Notes under the pieces: model-generated
The model's database searches: none
Told to the model about the DNA's origin: nothing
The model's input: the letters and a program-made list of their open reading frames with translations, nothing else
Source of the DNA: Caballeronia grimmiae
Lineage (GTDB): Bacteria; Pseudomonadota; Gammaproteobacteria; Burkholderiales; Burkholderiaceae
Direction: 5' to 3'
Length of the DNA: 64,000 nucleotides
Assembly: GCF_000698555.1 (NCBI RefSeq)
Contig: NZ_JFHE01000002.1
Location: 393,903 to 457,902 of the forward strand
Part shown: positions 49,655 through 59,819 of the stretch, piece by piece
Layout of the letters: every line of letters begins with the position of its first letter
Numbering within the stretch: the stretch's first letter is position 1
Made by a program: the position numbers and the translations under genes

Positions 49655-50427
49655 AAGCCAAAGACAAGCGGATCATGACGATCGATCGCGTTTCGCTACT
49701 CGCGGACGCGCGCCGCGAACTCGACATGCCTTCGAGGCGCCTCTTCGGCAAGCGCTTGCTGACGCTGGGCGGACTGTCGCTGTTGACAGGCTGCTCGATC
49801 ACCGATGGAGACTCGGTCAACACGTTCCTGACAGCGGTCTCGCGCTTGAACGATCGTGCGCAGGCGTTGCTGTTCGACCCGACGCGCCTCGCGCCGACTT
49901 ACACGCAAGCAGAACTCACGCGCCCGTTCCCTTTCAATGCGTATTACGGCGTAGATGAAGTGCCGCGCGTCGACGGCGGCGACTACCGCCTGAAGGTCAG
50001 CGGACTCGTCACGGGACAGCGCGTATGGACCCTGCCGCAGCTCTACGCGCTGCCGCATGCCGAGCAGATCACGCGGCACATTTGCGTCGAAGGCTGGAGC
50101 GCGATCGGGCGTTGGGGCGGCACGCCGTTCGTGGAGTTTTTGCGCCGCGTAGGCGCGGATACGACAGCGAAGTACGTCGGCTTTCGCTGCGCCGACGATT
50201 ACTACGAGAGCATCGACATGCCGACCGCTCTGCATCCGCAGACGCTGCTCACGTTCGAATACGACGGCGAGCGCTTGCCCGCGAAATACGGCTATCCGAT
50301 GAAGCTGCGCATGCCGACCAAGCTCGGCTACAAGAACCCGAAGCATATCGTCGAGATTTTCGTCACGAACACATACCCCGGCGGGTATTGGGTCGACCAA
50401 GGCTACAACTGGTTCGGCGGCTCTTGA
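49651..50427 (+). CDS. Tat-exported molybdopterin oxidoreductase, sulfite oxidase fold
   Basis: Molybdenum enzyme of 258 aa. The leader SRRLFGKRLLTLGGLSLLTGC has a twin-arginine pair and a lipobox-like LLTGC. The core carries RHICVEGWSAIGRWGG near residue 145, with the molybdenum-ligating Cys in CVEGW, the hallmark of sulfite-oxidase-fold enzymes such as MsrP (YedY). The closing segment MKLRMPTKLGYKNPKHIVEIFVT is also typical. Overlaps the cytochrome b gene. Likely acts in the periplasm, reducing or oxidising a small sulfoxide-like or nitrogen compound; repair of oxidised protein methionine would fit the ECF stress control (inference). Confidence 0.92.
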   Translation: MKAKDKRIMTIDRVSLLADARRELDMPSRRLFGKRLLTLGGLSLLTGCSITDGDSVNTFLTAVSRLNDRAQALLFDPTRLAPTYTQAELTRPFPFNAYYGVDEVPRVDGGDYRLKVSGLVTGQRVWTLPQLYALPHAEQITRHICVEGWSAIGRWGGTPFVEFLRRVGADTTAKYVGFRCADDYYESIDMPTALHPQTLLTFEYDGERLPAKYGYPMKLRMPTKLGYKNPKHIVEIFVTNTYPGGYWVDQGYNWFGGS

Positions 50428-50487
50428 TTGCCAGACCGGTTTTCGGCTTTCCTGCGTTCCTGCTTTTCAACCAGAAGGAGATGTGCC

Positions 50488-50736
50488 ATGAAACGACTGA
50501 TGACAGCATTGTTTGCAATCACCATGACGCTCGCGACGTCCGCTGCGTTCGCGCAAGCGAGCGGCGCGATGTCCAACGATGCGATGTCTCACGACGCGAT
50601 GAGCAAGGGCGCCATGTCTCATGACTCGATGAGCAAGGACTCGATGTCGCATGACACCATGAAGAAGAGCGGCAAGATGAAGAAGCACGATTCGACGGGC
50701 ATGGACCACGCGGCTTCGGGCGCGATGTCACAGTAA
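50488..50736 (+). CDS. Pentapeptide MXKDX repeat protein
   Basis: Exported 82-aa protein. A signal peptide of 23 residues ends near AAFAQA. The mature part repeats a 5-residue Met-x-x-Asp/Lys pattern (AMSHD, AMSKG, SMSKD, TMKKS) about eight times, matching the MXKDX repeat family. AGAAGGAG lies upstream of ATG 50488. Met-rich periplasmic repeats may scavenge oxidants or bind copper. Location at the end of the ECF-controlled molybdoenzyme operon suggests that it supplies or protects methionines (inference). Confidence 0.88.
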   Translation: MKRLMTALFAITMTLATSAAFAQASGAMSNDAMSHDAMSKGAMSHDSMSKDSMSHDTMKKSGKMKKHDSTGMDHAASGAMSQ

Positions 50737-50742
50737 TGAGGC

Positions 50743-50772
50743 GAAGGGCCGGGCGCGTGCGGCCGGCCCTTC
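50743..50772. terminator. Hairpin between convergent operons
   Basis: GAAGGGCCGG pairs perfectly with CCGGCCCTTC around a 10-base loop just after the MXKDX gene stop. There is no long T-run. It faces the 3' end of the minus-strand chemoreceptor gene. Confidence 0.65.
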
Positions 50773-50834
50773 AATCATGTGCTATCGGCGTAGAGCCGCA
50801 CATTGCACGTTTAAACCAGTACTTCGGTCGCGCC

Positions 50835-52634
50835 TTACGCTACGCGAAACTGACCAACGGCGCTCGCGAGTTCGTTAGCTTGCGTTTGCAACGCCGAAGC
50901 GGCGGCCGCCGACTGTTCAACCAGCGCCGCGTTCTGCTGCACCATTTCATCGAGCTGGGCGACCGCACGGTTGATCTCCTGAATCCCGCGCGTCTGTTCG
51001 TCTGCCGCGTTGGTTATTTCGCTGATGATCGTGGTGACGCTCGATACACGGCCGACGATTTCGGTCATCGTCTCGCCTGCTTGCTGAACCAGCGACGCAC
51101 CGGTCGATACGCTGGTCACGCTCGAATCGATCAGCTCCTTGATCTCCTTCGCTGCCTGCGCGCTCCGTTGAGCGAGCGTTCGCACTTCGCCTGCCACGAC
51201 AGCGAAGCCGCGGCCTTCTTCGCCTGCACGTGCTGCTTCGACAGCCGCGTTCAGCGCAAGGATATTCGTCTGGAAGGCGATCCCTTCGATAACGCCAATG
51301 ATGTCGCTGATCTTCCCGGATGCGCCTTCGATCTGCTGCATCGTCGAGACGACGTCCGAAACGACCGAGCCGCCCCGCGATGCTGCGCTCGCTGCGGTGG
51401 TCGCGGTCTGATCGGCATGCCGGGCTGCGCTGGCCGATTGCGATACCGTGGACGTGATCTCTTCCATCGATGCAGCCGTCTCTTCAAGGCTTGCTGCCGC
51501 GGATTCGGTGCGACGCGACAGATCATGATTGCCGGAGGCGATCTCATTGGCGGCATGACGCACGGATTCACTCGTGTCGCGAATCTGCACCATCACGCTG
51601 TTGATCTTGCCGACGAACGCGTTGAACGAGCGGGCGATCTGCGCGACCTCATCGTTGCCATTCGCAGGCAGGCGCTGCGTCAGGTCTCCGCTGCCCGAGC
51701 CGATGCCCTCCATTGCGTCGCGCACCTTGGCAAGACCTCTGAAGGCCACGCCCGTGACGGCGCCGATAATGGCGGCGGCGATCGCGGCCAGCACCGCAAG
51801 TGAGGCGATCGATGCAACCAGTAGCGATCGCATTCCCGCTGTCGCTTCGGACTTGTCGAGCGCAACGAGCGCCAGCCAATCCGTTCCCGGCACTGCGCGA
51901 GTACGTATCAGCTTCGTCGCACCGCCGACGGTGGCCTCGATGGCAGCCGCCCGTTGCTCCGAAGCCGAGTTGATGACGTCCTTCGTCAGTTCGGCGGCGA
52001 TGTCCGTCGCGGGTTTGAGCGTCAGCTTTGCATCGGAGGCGGCAATGATATTGCCGCTGCGGTCGACGAGCATGCCGAAGCTGGCGGGTGTCGGGTGAAT
52101 CGATTTCACGTTCGCAACGACGCTGTCCATCGCCACGTCGCCCGATACGACGCCCTTCACTGCGCCGTCGCGAACGATCGGCGCAGCAAAGGCGACCACG
52201 AGTTTGCCGGTGGTGACGTCGACGTAGGGCGTAACCACCGGCTTTCCTGCCTCGACCGCCTGCTTGTACCACGGCCGTCCGGTCGGGTCGTAGTCGGGAG
52301 GAATGCCGTTCGAATCGGAGAACTTCGCCGTCTTGTCCGCGTAGCCGACATAAACGTTCGTGAAGCCGCCTGCGGACGCGACCTGTTTGAGAAACGGCAC
52401 CGGGTCGGCACTCAGCGCGGCGTCTTCGACCGAGACGATCATCTGAGTTTTCGATGTAACCCATTCCTCGATACCCGCCTCGTGGCCGGTAAGAACCGCC
52501 GCGAGGCTGTTTTCGATGGATTCGCTGTTGTAGCGATGAGCGACGCCGTAGTTGATGCCCGTATTGACCGCAAGTCCGGCAACGACGATGGCGACGGAAG
52601 CGGCAAGGACGCGACTGCGAATAGAAGAGAACAT
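50835..52634 (-). CDS. Methyl-accepting chemotaxis protein with dCache_1 amino-acid-type sensor
   Basis: Chemoreceptor of 599 aa. A first membrane helix lies at 8-30 and the second near 275-300; the periplasmic part is a double-Cache domain. It contains [12 protein letters not shown], which fits the Y-x4-R-x-W-Y amino-acid-sensing motif, then TPYVD with the later Tyr and SGDVAMD with the conserved Asp. Ligands are therefore predicted to be amino acids. HAMP and signalling domain follow ([25 protein letters not shown]). Unlike the two other receptors it ends in GQFRVA without a W-x-x-F tether. A sigma28-like promoter lies 40 bases upstream. Confidence 0.93.
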   Translation of the reverse strand: MFSSIRSRVLAASVAIVVAGLAVNTGINYGVAHRYNSESIENSLAAVLTGHEAGIEEWVTSKTQMIVSVEDAALSADPVPFLKQVASAGGFTNVYVGYADKTAKFSDSNGIPPDYDPTGRPWYKQAVEAGKPVVTPYVDVTTGKLVVAFAAPIVRDGAVKGVVSGDVAMDSVVANVKSIHPTPASFGMLVDRSGNIIAASDAKLTLKPATDIAAELTKDVINSASEQRAAAIEATVGGATKLIRTRAVPGTDWLALVALDKSEATAGMRSLLVASIASLAVLAAIAAAIIGAVTGVAFRGLAKVRDAMEGIGSGSGDLTQRLPANGNDEVAQIARSFNAFVGKINSVMVQIRDTSESVRHAANEIASGNHDLSRRTESAAASLEETAASMEEITSTVSQSASAARHADQTATTAASAASRGGSVVSDVVSTMQQIEGASGKISDIIGVIEGIAFQTNILALNAAVEAARAGEEGRGFAVVAGEVRTLAQRSAQAAKEIKELIDSSVTSVSTGASLVQQAGETMTEIVGRVSSVTTIISEITNAADEQTRGIQEINRAVAQLDEMVQQNAALVEQSAAAASALQTQANELASAVGQFRVA

Positions 52635-52673
52635 GTAAGCCGTATGAGCCGTGGAAGATCCGCAATGGCTCAG

Positions 52674-52700
52674 TTAACGACAAACGCGGCGCGCTCTTGA
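52674..52700 (-). promoter_or_regulatory. Sigma28 (FliA)-type promoter of the 52.6-kb chemoreceptor
   Basis: On the minus strand TCAAGAGC, 11 bases, GTCGTTAA; the -10 differs by one base from GCCGTTAA. Spacer length equals that at 38.7 and 59.8 kb. Confidence 0.6.
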
Positions 52701-52898
52701 TGGCGTTTTGCGTACTCGGTTGCAACTGGTTGTACCGGCTCGACGCCGCGTCGTTATGACCGGAACGCTCGCCAGCGTGGTTGCGGGGGCATCCGGTCGC
52801 CGGCGCCCCGCCAGTCGTGCTTCTCTTTCTCTAGATGATGACGCCCAGTGGGGGATCGCTTCTGCCGATTCCCCGTTGGCGTCAGACAGTCGCCCCGG

Positions 52899-53633
52899 TC
52901 ACGCGAACTCCTCGGCCTGACGCGCGCGTGGCAGCATCCGGTCGAATTCACGCTTGACGATGCCGTAGCACTCGCACGAGCTCGCCTCCAGTGCCCCGCG
53001 GTCGAGCACCTTGATGCAGCCGCGGCTGTTATGGATGAGTCCTGCGTCGTGCAACTTCCCGGCTGCTTCGGTGACGCCTTCCCGGCGCACGCCCAGCATG
53101 TCAGCGATGATTTGCTGCGTCACTCGCATTTCGTTCGACCCGGTGCGGTCAGACTGAATCAGCAGCCAGCGGCAGAGTTGCTTGCTCAGCGTATGGTGAC
53201 GATTGCAGGCAGCGGTCTGGGCGATCTGCGTCAACAGCGCCTGCATATACAGCAGCGTGATGCGCCGCAGGAGATCCGAGCGGCCGAAGTGATTGCGCAG
53301 GGCGCTTGCGCTCATGCGATACGCGGACCCCGCGCCCTGGACCTGAACGCGCGTGGGCATGGTATCGCCGCCCGTCAGTATCGGCACGCCCGTCATTCCC
53401 TCGCGGCCTACTGCGGCCACCTCGACGCATCCACCATCTTCCATGGTGTGCAGCAGGGTGATGACAGCCGTAGTGGGGAAGTAGACGTGATGAATGCGTT
53501 TGCCGGAATCACAAAGCAGCTGTCCTGCTCGTAATTGGACAAGCTCCAGATCGCACGCGATGGCCTGCCATTCATGGGTAGGAAGCGCGCCTAATAGGTG
53601 ATTTCCGTGAAGGTCCGACTGAAGGGTCAACAT
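52899..53633 (-). CDS. Crp/Fnr-family transcriptional regulator
   Basis: Regulator of 244 aa. Residues 15-130 form the cyclic-nucleotide-binding-like beta roll (LRAGQLLCDSGKRIHHVYFP). The helix-turn-helix near 170-195 reads VTQQIIADMLGVRREGVTEAAGKL. The family phosphate-binding Arg-Ala pair is not visible, and the N-terminus lacks the Cys cluster of Fnr. It belongs to a Burkholderia group with an unassigned effector. ATG 53633 follows a weak ribosome site. Upstream lies a long region without genes, presumably its own promoter. Confidence 0.9.
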   Translation of the reverse strand: MLTLQSDLHGNHLLGALPTHEWQAIACDLELVQLRAGQLLCDSGKRIHHVYFPTTAVITLLHTMEDGGCVEVAAVGREGMTGVPILTGGDTMPTRVQVQGAGSAYRMSASALRNHFGRSDLLRRITLLYMQALLTQIAQTAACNRHHTLSKQLCRWLLIQSDRTGSNEMRVTQQIIADMLGVRREGVTEAAGKLHDAGLIHNSRGCIKVLDRGALEASSCECYGIVKREFDRMLPRARQAEEFA

Positions 53634-54656
53634 ACTCTCTCTTTGGTCTATGCGTTTTTACTTTTTGCTTCTCCGGCTCCCACTTCATCCGCGACTGCTC
53701 TAAATGCGCTGAAGTGTCGACCCGGCCCCCGCACGCTGGCGCTGTCCGCTTGCAGACAGTGCTGGTTATTTGTTGTGTGCTTGGTCGTACATAAGCGAGA
53801 GTCGTGCCAAAGTTCATACGAGCGGACGAATAAAATTGCAAATCGTCATGTTTGATTCATTTATGAAACCCTAAATGGACGGACCCTATGGCCGAGTAAA
53901 CTTTTCCCACGGCATGCGCAAAATGTTTAACGTTTGCGGTGTCCGTCTGACCGAACACTTCTCCCGACTCGGAAGCTTTGCCTGGCCAGCACGGCCAGTT
54001 TGAAAAACGTTGCAGGCAGGAATCAAAAAGAGGCGTTCGGAGCGACGCGTGAAAGCGGCAGTCAGCCGGCCAAGCGATTTATGATGCGCGAAATCGCACG
54101 AGGCTAGAGAAACTTGCACATCGGCGAAAATCTTGCGCGTGTTCGACCGTCGCTGGCGTCGGCTCGGGCACGCCTGTGTCGATCGCCAACGGCTTGACGA
54201 CCGTCCAGATGAGCAAGACGGCGAGCTGCGGCCCCGCGTGGGATTTCAACGCGGGTGGCACATGGGTCGTGCAGCCGAATGCGACCCATCCGATATTGAG
54301 GTGGTGGGTCGCGTTAGTGAGGTTGAGTCGTGACGCTGACACTCGCCACGCAAAGTCATTAGTAGGCGATGAGTCAGCGGCTTGGCATATATTCAAACGC
54401 GCATAGACCGCTAAATGGTCCACACGTCATTTGAAGGCGGGGGCGGGCGGCATGACCGCTACCCAGCGTGCGGCGCCGTCCGCGGACTCATCGACGGCAA
54501 GCTGCCGGACAGTCATGATGGGTAAGAAAGCGATCCGCGAGATCGCTTCCTTGTGCGCAGCATGCACTGACGAACCTGCCGTCCGGCGCTTCGCAGCATG
54601 GGATCGTGCAGGTTCGGATACGCCCGGAGTGGTAAAGGACGTGTCGTCGTACCCCG
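53634..54656. other. Gene-poor 1-kb region
   Basis: About 1 kb without a supported gene. AT-rich segments occur near 53780-53880. Short frames on both strands (for example 54079-54423, minus, and 54431-54718, plus) have no ribosome site, no domain and inconsistent codon usage. The promoter of the Crp-type gene should lie at its left end. Confidence 0.45.
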
Positions 54657-55811
54657 TCAGGCGCGGTTACGGTTGTAGACATCAAGAAACACCGCCGCCA
54701 GCAAGACCATCCCCTTGATCACTTGCTGGTAATCGATGCCAATGCCCATGATCGACATGCCGTTGTTCATCACGCCCATGATGAAAGCGCCGATCACCGC
54801 GCCCACCACCTTGCCGACGCCCCCGGAGGCCGATGCTCCGCCGATGAAACAGGCTGCGATCACATCGAGCTCGAAGCCGAGGCCAGCCTTCGGCGTTGCC
54901 GTGTTCAAGCGTGCCGCGAAAATCAGACCTGCCACCGCCGCCAGTACTCCCATGTTCACGAAGGTCAGGAAAGACAGGCGCGCGGTATTCACGCCCGACA
55001 GTCGCGTCGCCTTCTCGTTGCCGCCCAGCGCATAGATACGGCGACCGATCGTCGTGCGATTGGTCACGAACTGGTAAATCAGGATCAGTACGGCCATTAG
55101 GATCAACACGTCGGGCAAGCCCTTGTACGTAGAGAGCAGCCAGCACAAGTACGTCACGGCTCCCGCGAACAACAGGTTCTTCATGGCGAAGAACGCGACC
55201 GGTTCGACGTCCATGTCGTGTGCCTGTGCCTTGCGGCGTTTGCGCACCTCCGCCGCGACCAGCCCCAGCGCCAGGATGATGCCTACAATCAGGGACAGCA
55301 CCCGGAAATCCGTGCCGCCGAACGGATCGGGCAGAAAGCCAGTACTGATGCGCTGAAATGACAGTGGGAATGGCCCGACCGATTGGCCTTGCAACAGCGC
55401 CAGTGCGAGTCCCTTGAAAATCAGCATCCCTGCCAGCGTCACGATAAACGACGGAATGCGCGCGTAAGCAACGAACCAGCCCTGCGCAGCACCAATCAAC
55501 GCCCCCACCAGAAGCGTTGCGATGATCGTCGGTACCACGGGCCATGAGTACTGCACGATCAGAACCGCAGCCAGCCCGCCGATAAAGCCGCTGACCGATC
55601 CGACCGACAGATCGATATAGCCGGCCACGATCACGAGCAGCATGCCCAGCGCCATCACGACGATGTAGCTGTTCTGCAAAACCAGATTGGTGATGTTCAA
55701 CGGCTGCATCAGCACGCCGTCGGTCTGGTACTGGAAGAACCCCATGATGACGACCAGAGACAGCAGCAGGCCGTAGTCGCGCAGATTGTTCTTGAGAAAG
55801 CCGAGTTTCAT
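54657..55811 (-). CDS. gguB: Multiple-sugar ABC permease GguB
   Basis: Membrane subunit of a sugar importer, about 384 aa with around ten hydrophobic segments. ATG 55811 begins MKLGFLKNNLRDYGLLLSL with AAGG upstream; ATG 55847, inside the ATPase gene, is an alternative. GYIDLSVGSVSGFIG near residue 65 and LSGVNTARLSFLTF near 275 are family motifs of XylH/GguB/RbsC permeases. Last of three genes (binding protein, ATPase, permease) on the minus strand, the order of chvE-gguA-gguB. Confidence 0.92.
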   Translation of the reverse strand: MKLGFLKNNLRDYGLLLSLVVIMGFFQYQTDGVLMQPLNITNLVLQNSYIVVMALGMLLVIVAGYIDLSVGSVSGFIGGLAAVLIVQYSWPVVPTIIATLLVGALIGAAQGWFVAYARIPSFIVTLAGMLIFKGLALALLQGQSVGPFPLSFQRISTGFLPDPFGGTDFRVLSLIVGIILALGLVAAEVRKRRKAQAHDMDVEPVAFFAMKNLLFAGAVTYLCWLLSTYKGLPDVLILMAVLILIYQFVTNRTTIGRRIYALGGNEKATRLSGVNTARLSFLTFVNMGVLAAVAGLIFAARLNTATPKAGLGFELDVIAACFIGGASASGGVGKVVGAVIGAFIMGVMNNGMSIMGIGIDYQQVIKGMVLLAAVFLDVYNRNRA

Positions 55812-55839
55812 GAAATGGCCTTGATTCGATGTAGATAGA

Positions 55840-57375
55840 TCACGCATGACCGGCGTTCACGATTGCGCGCATGATGCGCTCCTGGCTCGCTTCGTTTCGA
55901 TCGAGCTCGACCACGAGCCGACCCTCGTTCATCACATAGATGCGATCGCACATGCCAAGCAGCTCCGGCATTTCGGAAGAAATCATCAGAATGCCTTCGC
56001 CTTTGCGCGCCAGCTCGTCGATGATCGTGTAAATCTCGTATTTGGCCCCGACATCGATGCCTCGCGTGGGTTCATCGAGAATCAGGAGACGCGGCTTAGT
56101 AAACAGCCACTTGCTCAGCACGACCTTCTGCTGATTGCCGCCCGAAAGATTGACCACCGGTTGCTGAATGCCGGAACTGCGGATGCGCAACGATTCGCGA
56201 TACCGCTGCGCAACCCTTGCCTCGGCGTGTTCGTCGATCACACCGTGACTGGACACTTCGGCGAGGTTTGCAAGCGACACGTTCTTGCGGATTTCCTGCT
56301 CGAGGATCAGGCCGTACCCCTTGCGATCCTCTGTCACATAGGCAATGCCGTGCTTGATGGCCTTGCCTATGGTCGATACATCCACTGTCTGGCCGTCGAT
56401 CAGCACCTGTCCGCTGATCCGTCTGCCATACGAGCGCCCGAAGATACTCATGGCAAGTTCGGTGCGACCCGATCCCATGAGCCCCGCGATGCCGACCACT
56501 TCGCCCTTGCGTACGTTGAGGTCGATGCCCTTGATGACCTCGCGCTCGGAATACTGTTCGTGGTACACGTGCCAGTCGCGTACTTCGAAGATCACGTCGC
56601 CGATCTGCGGCTCGCGTTGCGGATAACGGTGTGCCATGTCACGGCCGACCATGCCGCGAATAATGCGATCCTCGCTGATCTCGTTTGCGGCGCAATCGAG
56701 CGTCTCGATTGTGCTTCCGTCGCGGATGACGGTAATCTGATCCGCGACCTGTGTTATCTCGTTGAGCTTGTGCGAAATGAGGATGCAGGAAATACCCTGT
56801 GCCTGGAGTTCCAGCAGCAGTTTCAGCAGCGCGGCGCTATCGGTCTCGTTCAGACTCGCAGTGGGTTCGTCGAGAATCAGCAGCTTCACGCGCTTTGATA
56901 GCGCCTTGGCAATTTCCACCAGCTGCTGCTTGCCGACGCCGAGCTTTCCGACGGTCGCATCGGGCGACTCATTCAGACCGACGCGCCGCAGCAACTCTCG
57001 CGTGCGCTTGTGCGCCGCGTGCCAGTCGATCACGCCGCGTTGCGCCAGTTCATTGCCAAGAAAGATGTTCTCGGTAATCGAGAGCATCGGCACGAGTGCC
57101 AATTCCTGATGAATGATGATGATGCCGCGCTCTTCGCTTTCGCGGATGTCCGCGAAGCGTTGCTCTATCCCTTCGAAGTAGATTTCCCCTTCGTAGGACC
57201 CGTGCGGATACACACCGCTCAGCACCTTCATGAGAGTGGACTTGCCTGCGCCATTCTCACCGACGACCGCATGGATTTCTCCAGCCTTGACCGTCAGATT
57301 GACGTTATTGAGTGCCTTGACACCCGGAAACGTCTTCGTGATGCTTCGCATGGACAGGATGATCTCGTCCGCCAC
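55840..57375 (-). CDS. gguA: Multiple-sugar ABC ATPase GguA
   Basis: ATPase of 511 aa with two fused nucleotide-binding domains. Domain 1: Walker [10 protein letters not shown] near residue 38 and Walker [13 protein letters not shown]. Domain 2: degenerate Walker [11 protein letters not shown] near 294, signature [15 protein letters not shown] and Walker [13 protein letters not shown]. The degenerate second P-loop is normal for the XylG/RbsA/GguA family. It drives import of xylose, arabinose, glucose or galactose. Located 87 bases after the binding-protein stop and overlapping the permease gene if the longer permease start is used. Confidence 0.93.
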   Translation of the reverse strand: MADEIILSMRSITKTFPGVKALNNVNLTVKAGEIHAVVGENGAGKSTLMKVLSGVYPHGSYEGEIYFEGIEQRFADIRESEERGIIIIHQELALVPMLSITENIFLGNELAQRGVIDWHAAHKRTRELLRRVGLNESPDATVGKLGVGKQQLVEIAKALSKRVKLLILDEPTASLNETDSAALLKLLLELQAQGISCILISHKLNEITQVADQITVIRDGSTIETLDCAANEISEDRIIRGMVGRDMAHRYPQREPQIGDVIFEVRDWHVYHEQYSEREVIKGIDLNVRKGEVVGIAGLMGSGRTELAMSIFGRSYGRRISGQVLIDGQTVDVSTIGKAIKHGIAYVTEDRKGYGLILEQEIRKNVSLANLAEVSSHGVIDEHAEARVAQRYRESLRIRSSGIQQPVVNLSGGNQQKVVLSKWLFTKPRLLILDEPTRGIDVGAKYEIYTIIDELARKGEGILMISSEMPELLGMCDRIYVMNEGRLVVELDRNEASQERIMRAIVNAGHA

Positions 57376-57410
57376 GCCGTCTCCTGATTTGTATGTTTTG
57401 CAGGGTCCGC

Positions 57411-57440
57411 TCGCCGGAGCGCGCGTGGCGTCTCCGGCGA
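57411..57440. repeat. Intercistronic hairpin between chvE and gguA
   Basis: TCGCCGGAG pairs perfectly with CTCCGGCGA (9 bp) around a 12-base loop in the 87-bp gap. Such hairpins after binding-protein genes typically protect the upstream message or attenuate read-through, giving more binding protein than ATPase. Confidence 0.6.
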
Positions 57441-57462
57441 CAGACTTGGTTTCGGTATCGCC

Positions 57463-58524
57463 TTACTTGACCTGCGCTTCCGTGTAGTAGCCGCTGTCAA
57501 CCAGGATGGGCTTCCAGTTGGAGCCATCCACCAGTACCGGGTTGAGCAGATACGACGGGACTACCTTCACGCCGTTGTTGTAGGTCTTGGTGTCGTTCAC
57601 CTCTGGCTGCTTGCCTTGTGCCATTGCGTCGATCATCGCAACCGTCACCTTGGCGAGTTGACGCGTGTCCTTGAACACGGTCGAGTACTGCTCGTTGTGC
57701 AGAATGGACTTGACCGAAGGAATCTCGGCGTCCTGCCCGCTGACGATCGGGCACGGCTGCTGAGCCGTGCAATAACCGACACCCTTCACCGACGACAGAA
57801 TGCCAATGCTCAAGCCGTCATACGGGCTCAGCACGGCGTCGAGCTTCGCATTGCCGTAGTAGGCCGACAGCAGATTGTCCATACGGGCCTGTGCGACGGC
57901 GCCATCCCAGCGGAGCGTACCGACCTTGTTCATTCCAAACTGCTTGCTGCGCACCACCAGCTTGCCGCTCTTGATGTACGGATCCAGCACGCTCATCGCG
58001 CCGTTATAGAAGAAGAAGGCGTTGTTGTCGTCGGGCGAACCACCGAACAGTTCGATATTGAACGGGCCTTTACCCTGTTTCAGACCTAGCTTGTCAACAA
58101 TGGACTGCGCCTGCAGCACGCCGACCTTGTAGTTATCGAACGTCGCGTAGTAGTCGACATCGGGGGTGCCCTTGATCAGGCGATCGTATGCAATGACCTT
58201 GATGCCGGCATCGTGCGCTTTTTTGAGCACATCGGTCAGGGTGGTCCCATCGATTGCAGCGATCACCAGCACCTTCGGCTTCTTGGTGACCATGTTCTCG
58301 ATTTGCGCGAGCTGGTTGGGGATGTCATCGTCGCCATACTGGAGATCGGTGGTGTAACCGTTCGCCTGCAGGTACTTGACCATGTTATTGCCATCGGCAA
58401 TCCAGCGCGCGGACGACTTGGTCGGCATGGACACAGCAACCAGCCCCTTGCTGTCGGCATGGGCGAGACCGATCATTGGCAGCGCCATGACCGCAATTAG
58501 GGTTTTCAAGAACAGACGTTTCAT
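57463..58524 (-). CDS. chvE: Periplasmic multiple-sugar-binding protein ChvE/XylF
   Basis: Periplasmic binding protein of 353 aa. A signal peptide of 23 residues ends in GLAHADS. The mature protein begins [22 protein letters not shown], and contains [33 protein letters not shown] and [21 protein letters not shown], all typical of ChvE/XylF sugar-binding proteins. First gene of the chvE-gguA-gguB operon. In plant-associated bacteria ChvE also presents sugars to chemoreceptors and virulence sensors; three chemoreceptor genes lie in the same window, but a link is only a possibility. Confidence 0.93.
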   Translation of the reverse strand: MKRLFLKTLIAVMALPMIGLAHADSKGLVAVSMPTKSSARWIADGNNMVKYLQANGYTTDLQYGDDDIPNQLAQIENMVTKKPKVLVIAAIDGTTLTDVLKKAHDAGIKVIAYDRLIKGTPDVDYYATFDNYKVGVLQAQSIVDKLGLKQGKGPFNIELFGGSPDDNNAFFFYNGAMSVLDPYIKSGKLVVRSKQFGMNKVGTLRWDGAVAQARMDNLLSAYYGNAKLDAVLSPYDGLSIGILSSVKGVGYCTAQQPCPIVSGQDAEIPSVKSILHNEQYSTVFKDTRQLAKVTVAMIDAMAQGKQPEVNDTKTYNNGVKVVPSYLLNPVLVDGSNWKPILVDSGYYTEAQVK

Positions 58525-59753
58525 CGGTATGTCTCCTTCGGTGTTTGAATGAGTGCCGCTCTGGCCGCGGTCCAGGCGATCGTATTGTTAAAGCACCGCG
58601 GTTTTAATTCTGACTTGCCGGTGTCGGGCCCGTCTATCCGTGGTCTCGATGATGAAGCGAACCCGGCCTCCTCAAACCTCAGTTCGCGCGCACCCATATT
58701 CGGTACAAACTCATCGTGCAGGGAAGACCCGGGCGACATTAAGAAGACGCATTCGCCGCGGCCCGGAAGGCCCTGTCGGCTTGCGCCCGGTCACTGTTCA
58801 CATATTGGGCGGCACTTCACGCCGGCCGGGGTTTGTTGGGATAGCTCTTTTGACGCCGCTGACCCAGCGCCGCTTGATGCAATTCGTGTCTCCCGCTCCG
58901 GTCTCGTTCGTTTTGATTTTTGGCCCTCAGGTGGGTTGGAGGCAAGCTTACGTGCAGCGTTAGCATGCGTCCAATATAAAAAAACCTCGCATTGATATCA
59001 TTTTTGGTATCGCCCATTGGGGCTTCTTTGCCGCTGCACTGGAATCGGCTAGTCCATTGCGGGCTAGACGGTGGGATTGTGTTCGGCTCGATGCGTATAG
59101 GTATCCGCGCTGGGGAGGGGGGCAAGCCGGCGGCTTGGCATCCCGCCAACGAATGTCCGGTCCCAATCTTTGTAGCCGCCGCATGAAAGACGCGTTGACG
59201 TACGGCATGAACGTCACTTGCTGGCCGTGTGCCGCCCAAGGGTCCGCTAGGTACGTGCGTCGGATATCACGCCTCCCTAACAGTTTGACGCAGGCGGGTA
59301 GCGGTGCGATGGCTACACAAGCCCATAAGGTTGCTCTCGTGCGCGTTGGTCTCGTCTGTGTCGATGCGCCGGATACGTTAAGGTTTCCTAAGAAAGTGCG
59401 GGCTCTCTACGGTCGCATCGAAGCCGGTCCGTCTAAGAGCAGCACTCACGCATTTCAACATCGTGTGCGTCTGCATCGGTTTTTTTGCTGCGGTCGCGAT
59501 GAACAACCGTTGTGTCGTGCCGTGCACTGGCTGTTTCGGCGCGCGATGCGACGCCGGTGCCTATCGACGGAGACAGTCGGTCGGTCGTCGGCGACATCTA
59601 GATCATCGACCATCAGTTGCCCTGACTCGGCCGCTGTCAATCCGGAGGCGAGAAACAGCGCCATTGATACGGGCAATTTGCATCCTTACAGCCACAACAC
59701 TCTTTCCGTGTAGGTCTACGATCAGCTTGCGTCCGATTTCGCGGTTGAAAGTA
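58525..59753. other. Gene-poor 1.2-kb region upstream of chvE
   Basis: No gene is supported. The left end should carry the chvE promoter. A short minus-strand frame at 59455-59676 begins SMALFLASGLTAAESGQLMV, faintly like an integrase Arg-box region, but the catalytic Arg is missing. No other structure was recognised. Confidence 0.4.
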
Positions 59754-59780
59754 TTCAGATGTCGCCACTCCAGCCGATAA
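59754..59780 (+). promoter_or_regulatory. Sigma28 (FliA)-type promoter of the 59.8-kb chemoreceptor
   Basis: TTCAGATG, 11 bases, GCCGATAA at 59773-59780. The -10 is a perfect match to the FliA consensus. It lies 39 bases before the chemoreceptor start. Confidence 0.7.
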
Positions 59781-59819
59781 ACACTTGCCCCCTTCGTCAC
59801 AAGAGAAGGGGACAGCGCG

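Noticed and set aside
50560..50720. Repetitive DNA that could be taken for a CRISPR or satellite
   Set aside because: Repeats are short, in frame and encode the MXKDX protein; no spacers.
54079..54423. 114-codon minus-strand frame in the gene-poor region
   Set aside because: No ribosome site or domain; overlapping plus-strand frame of equal quality.
59455..59676. Possible tyrosine-integrase fragment
   Set aside because: Only a faint match (LFLASGLTAAESGQL); the catalytic Arg is missing and no other motif is found.
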